64,000 nucleotides of DNA from Carettochelys insculpta (GCF_033958435.1 NC_134147.1:40666001-40730000), one strand, 5' to 3'. Positions 34,952 through 47,642 are shown, counted from the stretch's first letter. Program-made: numbers and translations. The notes: generated by a model from the letters alone, not told the origin.

Positions 34952-35265
34952 CAGGTTGAACCTCTCTAGTCTGGCACCTTCGGGACCTGACTGGTACCAA
35001 ACCAGAGAATTTACTAAACCACGGGAGACTAATATTGTCTAGCATCATTACCAACACTTCCACGTTTGGAAGGCATTTAGTGGTAAATTACAGCGCAATA
35101 ACAGCACAAAACACTGAGAACCAGGACTGGTGGCTGTAAACAAAATTTATGGGACCATGGGAAACTTGATCACACTCATGAGAAGTGTATGTCCAGCTAC
35201 CTAAAATCATGCCAGGCCATAGATATTGCCAGACCAGAGTGTGTAGATTAGAGAGGTTCAACCTG
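34952..35265. mobile_element. Non-autonomous DNA transposon, TA target site, copy 2
   Basis: 314 bp with ends CAGGTTGAACCTCTCTAGTC and GAGAGGTTCAACCTG, the same family as 846-1170. TA on the left (34950-34951); the right has decayed to TG. Inner 'gacctgactggtacc' and 'ccagagaatttactaaacca' mirror the first copy in inverted layout. Confidence 0.75.
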
Positions 35266-35841
35266 TGTCTTTACTCATGCGAACTGTCCTATTGATGCTA
35301 CTTACATATTTATGTGTCTGCAGGGACTGGGTGCCAAATAATTTTATGAAATGAAAACAAAGGTAGATTTCAAAAAGTTACATTTAATCCGTTCCTATGG
35401 GAATGTGTATAATATTCAGATGAACTCCCATGTAAATTTCTTTTTTAGCAGATTGAGGATAAAATCAGCCAATTTAGCTCCCCGCCTCTTCTCCTCAAAT
35501 CAGAAAGTTACAGTGACAAAACTGGAAGGGTCTCTTTAAAGAAACTAATGTGACTGTTAACTAATATGAGATAGATACTACACTAGATGTGCTGCAGTAG
35601 CTCTCCAACTCCCAGGCTGTTTTACATTAAACGGGCATTAGCTGAGATGTGTTTCTATGCAAGAAACATTAAAAGGGGTCTGATTTTTACACAGTGTTGA
35701 GCTTCCACCCCTTTAAATTAGGCCTCTTTGACAGGTCTCAACTTGATCAACCAAAATTATGACTTACCTTAGACAATCAGGAGCAACAGAGTCTCTAAAA
35801 AGCAACACGCTTCACTAGATCCTCGCCATGGTATTGCAACT
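35266..35841. other. Unique non-coding stretch
   Basis: Nothing recognised. Confidence 0.4.
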
Positions 35842-35850
35842 ATCAACAAA

Positions 35851-35999
35851 GACAACAAGAAGTCCTGTGGCATGAGCATCTGATGAAGTGGGTCTTTGCC
35901 CACAAAAGAATATGCTCCAAAATATCTGTTAGTTTATAAGGTGCCACTGGACTTCTTGTTGTTTCTGAAGATACAGACTACCACAGCTACCTCTCTGAC
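35851..35999 (-). mobile_element. Hairpin SINE-like element, copy 4
   Basis: Flanked by ATCAACAAA (35842-35850 and 36004-36012), with similarity continuing outward at reduced match. Contains 'agaagtcctgtggcatgagc', 'gtctttgcccacaaaagaat', 'ggtgccactggacttcttgt' and the head complement 'ctaccacagctacctctct'. The first arm is shortened by an internal deletion. Confidence 0.72.
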
Positions 36000-36012
36000 A
36001 ATAATCAACAAA

Positions 36013-36429
36013 TACCAAAGACCAGGTGAAGGAAGATGGGTTGTTGGTTTTGTAAGCAGTGCAGAGCATTTTTTCACATCTCTGATGTCATGCTTACCAG
36101 CAGGCTTGGATGGAATTTGCATCTGCAGAAGTGAGATCAGAATCAGACCTGAGATAGCACCCTAATATTTAAAGTTATTCAGTTTGACCCTTGCCCATCC
36201 ATTCTTACAGTACTTCCATCAGTTATGCACCTCCTCTTAATTTCACTGGAATGCAGGTACTGAATTTGTTCACAGCTCCCCAGGGAAACGAAATTTTCTG
36301 GTGTCTGAGTTTATAAATTTCTTAGACTAGCAAACAGCTTTCTCCTTGAGGAAGAAGCAACTTTTCTGTGCTACCAAGTAAATTTCCAGGCTCTGAATAA
36401 TTCTGCTTCCTGACACAAATATATGCCCT
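36013..36429. other. Unique non-coding stretch
   Basis: Nothing recognised. Confidence 0.4.
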
Positions 36430-36439
36430 TTCTTTATCA

Positions 36440-36591
36440 CAAAACAAAGCAAGTAGTCCTGTACACCTTAAAGACTAATTATATTATTTATAATATATTA
36501 ATAATAAATAGTATTTTTAGTCTTTATGGTGCTACAGGACTACTTGCTTCATTTTGCAAAGATGCATACTAACATGGCTACTCTCAGACTA
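36440..36591 (-). mobile_element. Hairpin SINE-like element, copy 5 (10-bp TSD)
   Basis: Perfect TSD TTCTTTATCA (36430-36439 and 36592-36601). Arms 'agcaagtagtcctgtacacc' and 'ggtgctacaggactacttgc' enclose an AT-only palindromic loop. The head complement 'actaacatggctactctcag' is at the right. Confidence 0.82.
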
Positions 36592-36601
36592 TTCTTTATC
36601 A

Positions 36602-37552
36602 AAGGAAGATTTAATATTAAAGTCTGCTTCCAAGTGATCAAACTTACAGAATAATTATGTCAAATTCTAGAGTAGAAAAGTTGTCCTAAACCACATGGGG
36701 ACTCCCCCTAAACCAAGGGTTATCTGTAGTGTTGAGATTCACTGGCTTTATACTGTATGAAGAGGTTATAATATTAAAAGCCAGATCCCTAATTTTGATT
36801 TAAACCATGTTTCTCTATTAACTTTCTGTATTAACCTGTAAACAACATGCGAAGCTACTGCACAAAGGATGCTTTTATAGAAATGGTAATTATCAGTCTA
36901 AGGTTAGTTTTAAAAACCTGCTCCTGAAGTGCTTGGAACACAAAACAATTGTTTGTGAACACTTGAAACACCAGCTGTTCCACTTGCAACAACTGGCAGG
37001 ACTTTAATAACAGCCTCAGCAGCCCTGTGGATGTAACACCAAGCTCTCCAGTCCTCTAGTCACAACCCCTTTATTTTATTTTTGAAGCTGCTGTGGGGGG
37101 TGCCTCAAAATTAAAATTTTGTAGCTATTATTACACCTAGCTTGTGCATGGTTTTCTTTTTACCCTTTGCTGAGGGTTTCCAGTCACTTATTGAATATTC
37201 TGCTTCCCATTGCTTTCCCCATGTTTCTTTCTCAATTGAACTGTTCTTGCATGAAACTTGGCTGGGATGCTGCCCTCCCAGTCTCACAGGACTCAGACAG
37301 ATTTGCACATCAAGTCAGTTAATTGACAAGAGGTTAAATAGATTTTCTAATCAGGATTACAAACTCTTTGATAAAATGCCCTCATCCCCATTTCTGTCTC
37401 ACACATGCACACGCACTTATTTCAAAAAATCGTCTTGTTGTACAGATAGGGAAAGAGGACGCCACTCAGTGATGGCTGATGAGGGGACAGGAGGGCTTTA
37501 CTCCCATTTAGAAGGTAAAGCTTTTCCTCCTGAGCGCTGGAGCTGTTGAAGT
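36602..37552. other. Unique non-coding stretch
   Basis: No gene. A 135-codon ORF at 37142-37549 has no recognisable domain or exon borders. Confidence 0.4.
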
Positions 37553-37577
37553 TTTTATTTATTTATTTATTTATTTT
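37553..37577. repeat. (TTTA)n microsatellite
   Basis: Six tetranucleotide units ending next to the element at 37584. Confidence 0.9.
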
Positions 37578-37583
37578 ATATTT

Positions 37584-37900
37584 GGGCTGTCAAGCAATTA
37601 AAAAAAATTCATCGCAAGTAATCGCAGGGCTGCCTGGGTTCCCTGGCACCAGATGGGGTTCCTTTGTCTGCAGGACTCTGTGCCCCAGCTGCTCAGAGTC
37701 ACAGAGCTGCTGGGATCCCCACAGCCTTGGGATCCTGGCCGGGGCAGCCCCGAGGCTGGGAGCTGGCTGGGGCAGGGAGCACTGCCAGCAGCCCCAGCTG
37801 TTAATTAAGGTGTGTCAAAGCCTGCAATTAGCGTGTTAATTTTTTAACATGTTAAATCTGCCCTGCATTACTTACAGGTATTAATGTGCATTGACAGCCC
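37584..37900. mobile_element. Non-autonomous DNA transposon, GGGCTGTCAA ends
   Basis: 317 bp with ends GGGCTGTCAAGCAATTAA and inverted TTGACAGCCC, plus the subterminal piece 'cgcaagtaatcgcag'. These ends are common in vertebrate genomes. The middle is GC-rich (about 37625-37800). No convincing TSD could be read, so the superfamily is left open. Confidence 0.6.
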
Positions 37901-37914
37901 TAGTAGCTTGGTGG

Positions 37915-37949
37915 GTTTTGTTTGTTTGTTTGTTTTTTTGTTTGTTTTT
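37915..37949. repeat. (TTTG)n microsatellite
   Basis: Imperfect TTTG units with a short T run in the middle. Confidence 0.9.
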
Positions 37950-38091
37950 AGTACAGTATGTAGAACCCCCAACCAACTTCAAGAATCCAGTGTACTGAAC
38001 ATCAGACAAATACATGGTCCCTTTCCTGAAGAGAACATTCTTACCAGAAGAGATGCACAGAGGGTAGGAGGAAGGAATGTTATTATCACAA

Positions 38092-38410
38092 AATCATAGA
38101 ATACTAGAAATGGAAGGGACCTTGAGAGGTCATTGAGTCCAGTCCCCTGCACTCACAACGGGATCAAGCTGCTAGACCATCCCTGACAGACGTTTGTCTA
38201 ACCTGCTGTTAATTATCTCCAATGACAGAGGGTGCACTACCTCCCTAGGCAATTGATTGCTCCCTGACAGGAAGTTTTCCTAAGTGCCACCCTAAACCTC
38301 CATTTCTTGCAGTTTAAGCTCATTTCTTCTTCTCCTAGCCTCAATGGATAGGGAGAGTAATTTTTCTTCCTCCTCTTTGTAACATCCTTTTAGGTACTTA
38401 CAGTAAAGCC
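38092..38410 (-). mobile_element. CR1-type LINE 3' end, about 320 bp
   Basis: Read on the minus strand it gives the known order of a CR1-type end: a basic and acidic-rich piece (KGCYKEEEEK, then EARRRRNELKLQ in another reading), 'ggcacttaggaaaacttcct', 'gcaatcaattgcctagggag', 'tgagtgcaggggactggact' and 'ggtcccttccatttctag'. The 5' part is missing. The 102-codon minus ORF at 38292-38600 partly reads this repeat. Confidence 0.75.
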
Positions 38411-41224
38411 AGGCAACTGAAGCGTAGAACGCAGATCCTGGAACTAGAGATGGGTGGGGATGTGCTGCTGCAGCCCCTGGCTTGAAATGATTTCTGTTAT
38501 ATACAAGGCTTATAATTTGGTTAAATGGCTCTCGGCACCCCACACTATACACATTGTTCCAGAACTTCTGGCACAGAGTAGCTAGGGGCTGTGTGTACAA
38601 TGGGGATGAAGTCTGAACAGATTTTGACTTTGGGGATAGGAAAACATTTCAATATGTTAAAAAATTCTCTTGGGATGGGCTAACCATTTCCTACCTTTCT
38701 AATATGCATTTGATGGGGTAGAAAGATGTTTGCTTGTTATTTCAGAAATGCTCCTAACCACAGAAGGAAGACAACCAAGCAACAGGACCTGGGGAGAGAA
38801 TACTAGTAAAGAACCAGTTATTAAACTTGTTAGAAATAGGTGAGATAGAACAAGCACAGGGAATCTGAAAGACATGAGTACCTGAGGAAATACGCGCCGG
38901 AGGAATCTGAGTGGAGAGGCAAATTTCACAATGTTCAAAACTTGCATCATTGTGTACTTTAAAACATAGTTGAGAAACATTCCTCAACTTGTACATGAGG
39001 AAACATCATGCACTCAAGCGCTATTGCTTGTTGATACAATGGCCTAGCTCACTCACACAAATGGACCTCTGCACCTGACCAGAACCCCACAGAAATCTGT
39101 CCACTAATTCCAATGGGAAATTAAGCCAACTATAAAAGCTTTGGAAAATTGCACCCTAAAAGTACCATTAAGGAAAATGATCAGGTCTACTGTTGTTTGA
39201 GACTTATACAAATGTCGGCGTGCTAATTATCATGTACCATGTAGTTTGTTTTAAGATGGCAGTCAACTTGTAAAAATTACAATGACAAAGCAGTATAAAT
39301 AAAATATTATATTATATTCCATGATATTGCTAAGAGCAAGGGGGAAGGACACATTTGAAAGTGGCTCGCAGTCATTTAGGTACCTCCTGCTACTTTGCTA
39401 GCTATTTTTACTTGCAATAACCATGCATCAGTACCTTCGTTGCATTACTTTATAACTCCTTTTCTCTTTTATGGTCCTTTGTGGACACATTTTCACCTAC
39501 TTAAATCTCTACATACCTACAAGGAAAAAATTATGTTCCAGAGCCACATGAGTACTCTGCATTAAAATAAATATAACAGAGACACTCAAGTTTCATCCCA
39601 GCCCTCCGACAAAGCTTCACTAGCTTCCCCTAAAAGACACATATAGCCAGCTTGCTGAAACTGCATTAGGCAGACTGAGAAAGCATCTACATCCAAAACT
39701 TGTCTTTTACTTGAGTTGTTATTCAGACTCCAATGAGCTTATTCAAAGGATTGTCCTTTCCCTCATATGGCTTGTTTGGCGTTATGCTGGTTATATCCCT
39801 AAGGAGATGTAAAAGCCAGTTTGTTTCTTTTGAAAATGTTAGCTTAATTTTCTCACTGCAGCTCTGGAGTGGAAGCATTGTTTTTAGAGGGCTGCCAATG
39901 ACTGAGTTAAGCAATAATCTGAGACTTCATCAAATTAACAAATGAGCTACTCAGAAAGGTTGTCTGTTCTTCTAGTGGTTGCAGTGCTTGCCAAGCCACC
40001 CACTAGCAACTTCCTCAGCAGAATGAAGGGTCCTAAGGCCACCATGAAATCTAGTCTATTAACATTTGTCAACAACATGCACCACTGAGTGATGGAGACC
40101 ACTGTGACAATTGGGTCGTTGTGCAGAGCCCATGTGTAGAGGCTGGCTGTACATATGTCTTGGCCAATCTGACATCTGTTTAGCAGAGTCCAGAGCTAAT
40201 GTGGCAGGTCAAGCCCAGCATTTGAATGTTTGGATCATGCCAAAAAAAATTTCAGACACCTTCAGTCTACCGTTCACTTGTTGACAGACTCTGATTTGGC
40301 AGTTGAGACCACAGTGGATGATTGGAGTTAAGTCATATTCAGAGGTGACTGAAAATATCCATGCACAATAGGAGATCTGGCCTGGCAAATAGTTTTTCCA
40401 CCAGTCTGGTTGTAGGCTCTTCAATAATTATATGAAGGAGCTATGTTGCTCAAAACTGATAGCCAGAGATAGCATGAGGCACAGCATGCCTGTGGTAATA
40501 TGCATGGCTGAGTTCAATTGACATCAACCAATATACTGGGAGGTGAATGACACACCAGACAGGTGTACAGTATTCCACTGAGGAACAGCATAATGCCAAG
40601 AGTTGTCCATGAATCATGATTACAGATACCACAAATCTTATGCCATTTACAACTCTGGCACTGGTAACCAAAATAGATTAGGGAAAAGTTGAAACTAGCT
40701 TCTAGGATGCATACCAAATTTGTCTGAGTTGGAGAAATTCTACTTGTTACTGAATCACTTCAGCTAGTTTTAGTCTTGGCCCAAACTCTTTTGATTGAGT
40801 TACAATGGAAATCTCTCTTCTTCAGGGACTCTGTATCCAGCTGGTGGAAATACCGCGAAAATGGAGGTAATTCATCAACAGGAAGCGTAGACGCCTCAGC
40901 TAATGTATGTATTGGAATGTGGCAGGGGATCCTATCAGCAGTCATTTCTCTCTGAAGCAAAATAGTTAATGTTGGGATATACATTATTAATCTTCAGAAT
41001 AAATGCTCCATTGAGATGGCTGGGGGAAGTTCCTGTAGCTATTTCAATCACTCCAAGATAACAAATATTACAGTGGAAGGTTTGCTTCACTGCCTCAGCA
41101 ATCCCCTCTTGCCCACGTGTCGCAGTTCCAGTTGGCCACCTCCAGGAGCGAGGACAGGATTTTTCTCCTCACTCTCAATGTATTCTGGAATTTTATTTAT
41201 TTTCTCCCTCTTTCCTTTGTGATG
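38411..41224. other. Long unique stretch
   Basis: About 2.8 kb with no gene. Several 60-93 codon ORFs overlap each other on both strands. The part from about 40000 to 41200 might be an old LINE body, but I could not establish this. Confidence 0.35.
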
Positions 41225-41652
41225 GCTATGGCTGGAGATGGGAAACAAAATGGTGAGAGACAGGCTTCTGAGGTAGCGCAGAGCATTGTCACAGCTTCAC
41301 TGGTTGGTTTTTGCTCACATGCTTGGCTTCTAACGGATTGCCATATATGGGAATTTCCTTCAAGTCAGATTGGCGTTGGCCTTGGGATGGTTTTGCCTTC
41401 TGCAGTATATAGGTGTGGGTCACTTGCCAGCATTATCACATATTTAATCACTTCTCTGGCACTGTAGGGTCCTCATGCACTGAAGCAGCTTTCTCCCAGT
41501 TGCACGTAATTGTCTCATTGCCTGTGGACTGTATCACACTAGTTTAATTTCAATTGTTGGGTTTAGTGTGAGGGGACTGGGTGGTTTTGGCAGCCTGTGG
41601 TATGTATGCAGTCAAAGAAGATGTGGTGGTCCCTTCTGGCCTTAAACTCTAT
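41225..41652 (+). mobile_element. LINE 3' region (CR1-like), sense
   Basis: 'tataggtgtgggtcacttgc', 'cagcattatcacata', 'gaggggactgggtggttttg' and the end 'tggtcccttctggccttaaa' followed by 'ctctatgac' match the 3' non-coding part of a turtle LINE. The 5' border is approximate. The 116-codon ORF at 41117-41467 overlaps it and is not a host gene. Confidence 0.5.
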
Positions 41653-41895
41653 GACTGTCTTTTGGACCTGATCATCCAGGCAGATCTTTGTGTGTGTGCG
41701 CAATCCCATGAAGACAATGCAGATCCACATGTGTGGGAGGGGCTGCCTGAATGCATGTGACTGTATGATTAAGGCAGCTGTAGGGATGCCAGAAGTTCCT
41801 TGCTGACAGCTCTTTTAGCTAGGCCTTAAGTGAACGCTTCAAGACTTCTTGTTTTGGTTTGACCCAAATGATTGTAGGGGAAATAATGTTGGGGT

Positions 41896-42020
41896 GTTTA
41901 TTATTTTTATTTGTATTACTATAATGGCAAAAAGCTCCTATCATAGTTCAATGCTGGACACTAAATAAACACTAATGACACAAACAATGCTTGCCCCAAT
42001 GAGTTTACAGTATAGAAAAG
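41896..42020 (-). repeat. MIR-like amniote repeat tail
   Basis: 'tatttgtattactataatgg', 'aaagctcctatcatagttca', 'gcttgccccaatgagtttac' are the complement of the tail seen at 9060-9170. Confidence 0.55.
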
Positions 42021-42184
42021 TTGGTTACAACAGAAGAAAATAGGTGGGTGAAACAAAATTGTAAAGAGGTGGAGAACAAATGAACAGTAATTCCAGCATA
42101 TTTTTACTAAATGAATTGTAGCCATTGTTTACATTCTGCCCTGATCCTATTGCTGGGTTTGTATTTTCCTTTTACAAACAAAAA

Positions 42185-42582
42185 AACTGTGGCTACACTA
42201 GCCCCCACCTTTTGGAAGGGGCATGCTAATGAGCCACTTCGGCAGAGGCTAATGAGGCACTGTCATGAATATGCAGTGCCTCATTAGCATAATGGTAGCT
42301 TCACACATCACCAGGGGCCTGTTGAAAGGATGCCCCTGGACTTTGAAAGCCCCTTCTTCCCAAAACAAAATTGGAAGAAGGGGCTTTCAAAGTCCAGGGG
42401 TCATTTCAAAATCCCCCTCTGCATGCGTGGTGTGCCTTTTGAAAGAGTCACTTTTGAAATATGGACGACCACCATTATGCTAATGAGGTGCTGCATATTC
42501 ATGGGAGTACCTCATTAGCATCTGCCAAAGTGGCTCATTAGCATGTCCCTTCTGAAAGGCAGGAGCTAGTGTAGACATGGCC
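42185..42582. mobile_element. Foldback-type MITE with 3-bp TSD, copy B
   Basis: 398 bp; TSD AAA on both sides (42182-42184 and 42583-42585), although the left side lies in an A run. Ends 'ctgtggctacactagc' and 'gctagtgtagacatggcc'. The halves are inverted copies: 'tttgaaagccccttcttcc' pairs with 'ggaagaaggggctttcaaa' near 42350-42395, and 'gctaatgag' recurs in both arms. Close relative of 1321-1735. The 62- and 72-codon ORFs are shadows. Confidence 0.8.
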
Positions 42583-42585
42583 AAA

Positions 42586-44669
42586 GGGTAAGTGTAAGAC
42601 AGGGTAAGACAACCTGATTATTTCCTAGATGCCTTGGACAAATCAAAACATCTACAATGTGTGGAGTAGTTTGATTTCGAGGTATGAAATGTATATTTGT
42701 CACTGAGAGCTTTAGTGTCTGAGTAAAGATTTAAAATTCATAAATAATATTCCTGCAACTTTAACAAAAATCTTTGAAAGATGAATTTAGCAATATGTGG
42801 CTTTTACTGGTGTTACATTAAACAGCAGGATTTCCATATGGCGTGAATCTGCTGGATTGTATTGAAAATAGGGACTTTGTTCCAAATTTCTATGCCATTC
42901 TGTCAGGGTGTCATGAGCTACCCACAAGCCTTTGCTACAAATGAATGTGCCAAGTAAAATAATCTTGACTTTGCCTTCCAAGAGCAAAACACTAGTACTG
43001 AGGTTTGAAATTTCCAAGCCCCTGACGCCTGGGAACACAGAGATTTGCAGCAAGTTCTCTTAACGACAAAGGGTTAAATGAAAATGTGCCATTTTCATAC
43101 TAATAATGTGTTTTACATTGAAATTTGTTCTTCATGTCTTTTCTTTTTAGTGTAAGTGTTGGTGTGTATGAGTGATATGAGGATAAGTTTGCTAGGGCAA
43201 TTACCCATTATTGTTGAGTAGCTGAGTAGTCCCTTGAGCAAACTCATGCATAATTTGTTTGTGCATAAGATACAGCAGAGCTGAGGTTGCAGTATCTTAC
43301 CTGCCCCAGCTTGTTGGAAATGTAAGTTTTTTCTCACTGCTGTGCATCTTTCCCCCTGTTGTCTGAACTCAAACCATCCTTCTTGCCCTTTTCATTCTGC
43401 ACCCCTGTGTGGAGCAGGAATTTCACAACAAGGAGGCGAAGGTCAAAAATTCATTATACCTGGGGGAAAATAGTAAATTTCTTCTACAAGATACATCACA
43501 ATATTCATGTCCAAAAGCATCAACAGAGCCCTCAAAATGAGTCCTAAGCTAATTTATTCATAGTGTTTTGTCCTATCTGCATATCCTTGTTATCTAAGGA
43601 AAACACTGCTGTCTCCAAAGTTGAGGTTACCTGTCTCAGCACAAGTGTGGAAGGGTCTTGAATGAGAGAGGATTGGTTTGATGTATAATCACTATGTAAA
43701 ATAATTACCTGCTTTTTAAACACTGACCTTTTTGCTTTTTGACACTGCTACCCTCCCCTTACAGCTCACCCTCGCTTATCAAAAAACTCAGCACTTGCCC
43801 TTTTTCTCCTCCCTCAACCTTCTGTTGTCTCATATTCCATAGCAGTACTTTCTCCTTTCAGTTGTACGTTGTTCTATAGATTCACCCCAAAGAAGGACCC
43901 ATGGTTCCAACACTGCTTTCTAAGACCCTGACCCTAAATACACAGGTGGGAATGCTTAATTTTATAAAGTGAGTGCAACGTCTTCATGTAGCATGCACAA
44001 ACTGACATTCAGGGATTAGCACATTGAAGTCCCCTCTGTTGTCTTGTGGAGTCCCAGTTCAAATAATCCAGTTATGCCAACAAGGGCTGTTAACTGCTGA
44101 TCCTTCAGTTGGAGTTTTGATGGAGAATAATTTTGTTTTCAGCCAAGACAATCTATGTCAGGAACTAGGAAGTAAGTGATTTGACAGAGTGGTTAGAGCT
44201 TGAGGCCAGCCTAGTGGTCACATTTGGAGTCAGGAGCAGGCAAATGAACCAGGATGGAGCAGGAAGGGCATAAGACTGGCAACAGGGCAGGCAAAGGAGA
44301 GAGTGCCCCATAGGTGTAAGCACAAGTGTTGAGCAACCAGCTATCTGCCACTGCGGATGAGCTTCAATGTGGACCTGTTGATGCCTTGCAGCAAATTGGG
44401 CAGGTGAGACAATCCTAGGACTATCTCACAGCCCTGCCATGCTCACTAATAGACCTGAGGGCTGAGTCTCCTATTCCAGGCCCCACTCAGAAAGTAAAGT
44501 CCTAATTCTTGGCAACATAGTTTTAGAGTTCCTTGTTTTTTGGTGTTGCATTCTATTGGCTCTGTCTTGCCCTCTCATTTGCCTCAGTACCCATTAAAGA
44601 CTTCGTTATGGGATGCACATAAAATTGTTTGAAATTCAGGAAGGCACTTTGTAGCAATAGTCTGCTTTT
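42586..44669. other. Unique non-coding stretch
   Basis: About 2.1 kb with no gene or clear element. The 44100-44500 part is GC-richer and could be an old repeat. Confidence 0.35.
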
Positions 44670-44672
44670 TAT

Positions 44673-45108
44673 GGCCGTGTCCACATGAGCCCCAAACTTC
44701 GAAATGGCCACGCAAATGGCCATTTCCATGTTTACTAATGAAGCGCTGACATGCATATTCAGCGCTTCACTAGCATGCAGGCGGCCGCGGCACTTCAAAA
44801 TTGACGCACCTTGCCGCTGCACGGCTTGTGCAGACGGGCTCCTTTTTGAAAGGACCCCGCCTACTTTGAAGTCCCCTTATTCCCATGAGCTGATGGGAAT
44901 AAGGGGACTTTGAAGTAGGCGGGGGTCCTTTCGAAAAGGAGCCCCGTCTGCACGAGCCGCGCAGCGGCGAGGCGCATCAATTTCGAAGTGCCGCGGCTGC
45001 CCGCATGCTAATGAAGCACTGAATATGCATTTCAGCGCTTCATTAGTAAACATGGAAATGGCCATTTGCGTGGCCATTTCGAAGTTTGGGGCTCGTGTAG
45101 ACGTAGCC
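44673..45108. mobile_element. Near-perfect foldback MITE (436 bp)
   Basis: The whole element is one inverted repeat centred near 44887, around 'cccatgagctgatggg'. The two arms are highly similar, including 'gtaaacatggaaatggcca' and 'ggagccccgtctgcacgag'-type segments. TSD TAT on both sides (44670-44672 and 45109-45111). Because of the palindrome, both strands encode the same start, MATQMAISMFTNEAL (44704 on + and 45077 on -), a striking but non-coding effect. Confidence 0.88.
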
Positions 45109-45111
45109 TAT

Positions 45112-46131
45112 GAGTTTAGTGTCAGAAAAGTAAGCATCTGCCAGTGCAACTTTTCCAGCTCTAAAAGCCCCTTGTGGATGGGCACCGCAAGAAATCCTGG
45201 TCTGGAAATGTGCAGGATTATCCAGGAAGCTTTGAGATTTTTCCTGGAATACCTCATTTGGAGTCTTCAGTGTATCAGCCATTCCATGTAACACGTTCTG
45301 GAACATTTTGTATCCTCCTGTACTGTAGATTGATGATGCAGGAGCCACAGCCTCACTTAAAGATAATGATGGTGATATGTGAGCCAGAACAGATTATATC
45401 AGAGCCATGACCAATCTGATGATCTGGCAGTAGTGCAGTGCAGCTCCAGCTGCAGCCAGGAAGTGCCCTCAGACTGTACTCTGTTTGGTACCCTAGATTT
45501 GGTAGCAGTGCTGCAGCAGCAGTCTATATGGAGAATGCACCTTCATCTGTGTTCATCGTGGTATGGCCAATGTCAAGGAACCAGTAGATCTTTCAGTGCC
45601 AGATAGGATAGGACTCTGCTACCAAATACATCAGTGCCAAGAAGAGACGAGTTATGGCATCAGTACTGGGGGGCCAGTACTACTCAGTTTATGCAGTACA
45701 CCAAGGAGGTGGTCTAGAGACAAGGTGATTGGTGCCTGATTGGGTGCCAGAGGGATCCTACCGCTACCTTTGCCATTTGGGGGGGGTCTATAGGATGTAT
45801 GGCTCCTTGAGTAAGAACCTTGTAAAGGAGACTCAGTTCTCTTCCCTCTGGTGACTCAGTGCCCTTTCCTCCCATTACTCCAGAGATTTTACTGTGCAAG
45901 TAAAACTCTAACTCCATACCCAGGAGAGGCAGCTGGAGAACTTTTAGATGACAAGTGTGCACACACTTCTGCCTCAGGGATATGGTAGTCTAACAAGTGA
46001 TGCACTGATTTCTCTAGAAGAAACATTTTCAGCCCAGATGCCCTATAAGTGTTATGGACGGCGTATCTCTCAGTTATGGGCCCCTCACCCAAACGCAGCA
46101 CACATCTGAGATGCCTGTCATTCAGAAGCAT
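45112..46131. other. Anonymous stretch, possibly an old retroelement
   Basis: No gene. The minus strand at 45889-46131 reads 80 codons including HLRCVLRLGEG, faintly like the Cys-His knuckle of some retroelement gag proteins. Key cysteines are missing, so it is not called. Confidence 0.25.
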
Positions 46132-47634
46132 TAAAACCTTGCATGAAGGGGTATTTTAAAGCTCGTAGACTTGTGTTCTGTCATAAAAGAATAAGCCACA
46201 CATTGCTTAAAGACATCACAAGTCCCAACTTGAAGAACTGGGTAGTGAGAAGGAACTGCAGGGTGGCTGAAGTTGCTGTGCTCTTTAGTCTCTCAGTCAC
46301 AGTCACAAGCACACAGGGTTCAGGTGTGGCCCCTAACTCAGTTCAAGTGTAATGGGAACATGTACACCAACAGCAGAACGTACATATGCCTAGGCAAGTA
46401 CTGGAAGAACCAATTTGTACAATATGAAGAAACAATTTGGCTACAATTAGTATTAAAGAACTAATCCTGCACTTTTGAAGCCAATGGATTGGAAGATTTA
46501 TAACTGACGACAAAGTGAGTTAGGCCTTGGAATTTATTAGACGTATGCCAGGAGCATTCTCATTTTAAATGATGTATACTAGTATTTATTTGCTAGTTGT
46601 CTTCTGTAGAATATAAGAAAGCATTTGAATATGTACTTAGGAGGATAGATTCCTTTAACCATTAAATAATTATAGAATAGAGATTATTGTGCATTGCGCC
46701 AAAATAAGACTCTTTAAAAAAACAGTAAAATTGAGATATAGTTGTTCTGAACTCATAACCCTTTAGAGTAATTTCTATTAATGATATAACCTTAAAATCA
46801 AATTTCTATATCCACAAGAGGTAAAAGGCATAATTATCCCAGTCACTTGCAATGAAGACGTGGATCTAGTAATGATGGCTGAATCCTTTTGGCTTTATTG
46901 TTCCTGAGAAAACACAGGTCACACCAGATGCTAGCATATCTGAACATGGAAAATTCTTCTGCTGAAAGCGTGTAAAATAATAAGTGAGTGTAAATGTGAA
47001 TTTACATCTGGGTTTTTCAACTACCGGGTGTGGACAGCTAGGAGCTACTCTGTGTGAGCTAGTTTTGTTGTGGGGGATTTTTTAAAAGTGAAAACCTCAT
47101 AAGAACAAGCAGAACACTTTGGATTCATTTGAAAAAAATGGCTTGCAGTTAAGTTCTTGATCAATCAGTCCAGTGAAAGGAGCAGTATTAATTCTTTGAA
47201 ACTTAATTAGATAGTAAGTGTGCTGCTTTGGAAAACTTGAGAGCAGATAGTATAAGTGATCAATATATCTCATCTCTGAATTTTCATTAATTATTAAGGA
47301 CTTCTAGGCAAGCTAAGATGATATTCTTGGATGCATACCTAGAAGTTGCCCACCTACTGAGAATCAGCATTATTAGATAAGTTAGGTGGCCCAGTGAGTG
47401 CCTTGAAGGGTCCTAACCACATCTCTCTGATGCCAGTGAAAGGATTCCCAGAGTCCTCAATGGAGTTTAGAGCAAAAAGACCAAAGTAAGATGGGAAAAC
47501 AGGAACAAAGGAGGAAGGAGATATTCTACAGGGATCAACTTATTTGTTTGTACTGAGGGGAAGGGAAGGCACGAGTGAAGTGTTTTCCATCTTGGATTTT
47601 CATTTAAGACATTTAGGTCTTGTGTACCCTGTTT
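46132..47634. other. Unique AT-rich stretch
   Basis: About 1.5 kb without gene or recognisable element. Confidence 0.4.
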
Positions 47635-47642
47635 TTCTAGAT

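Noticed and set aside
44704..45077. Identical peptides on both strands
   Set aside because: A direct result of the foldback structure, not of two coding genes.
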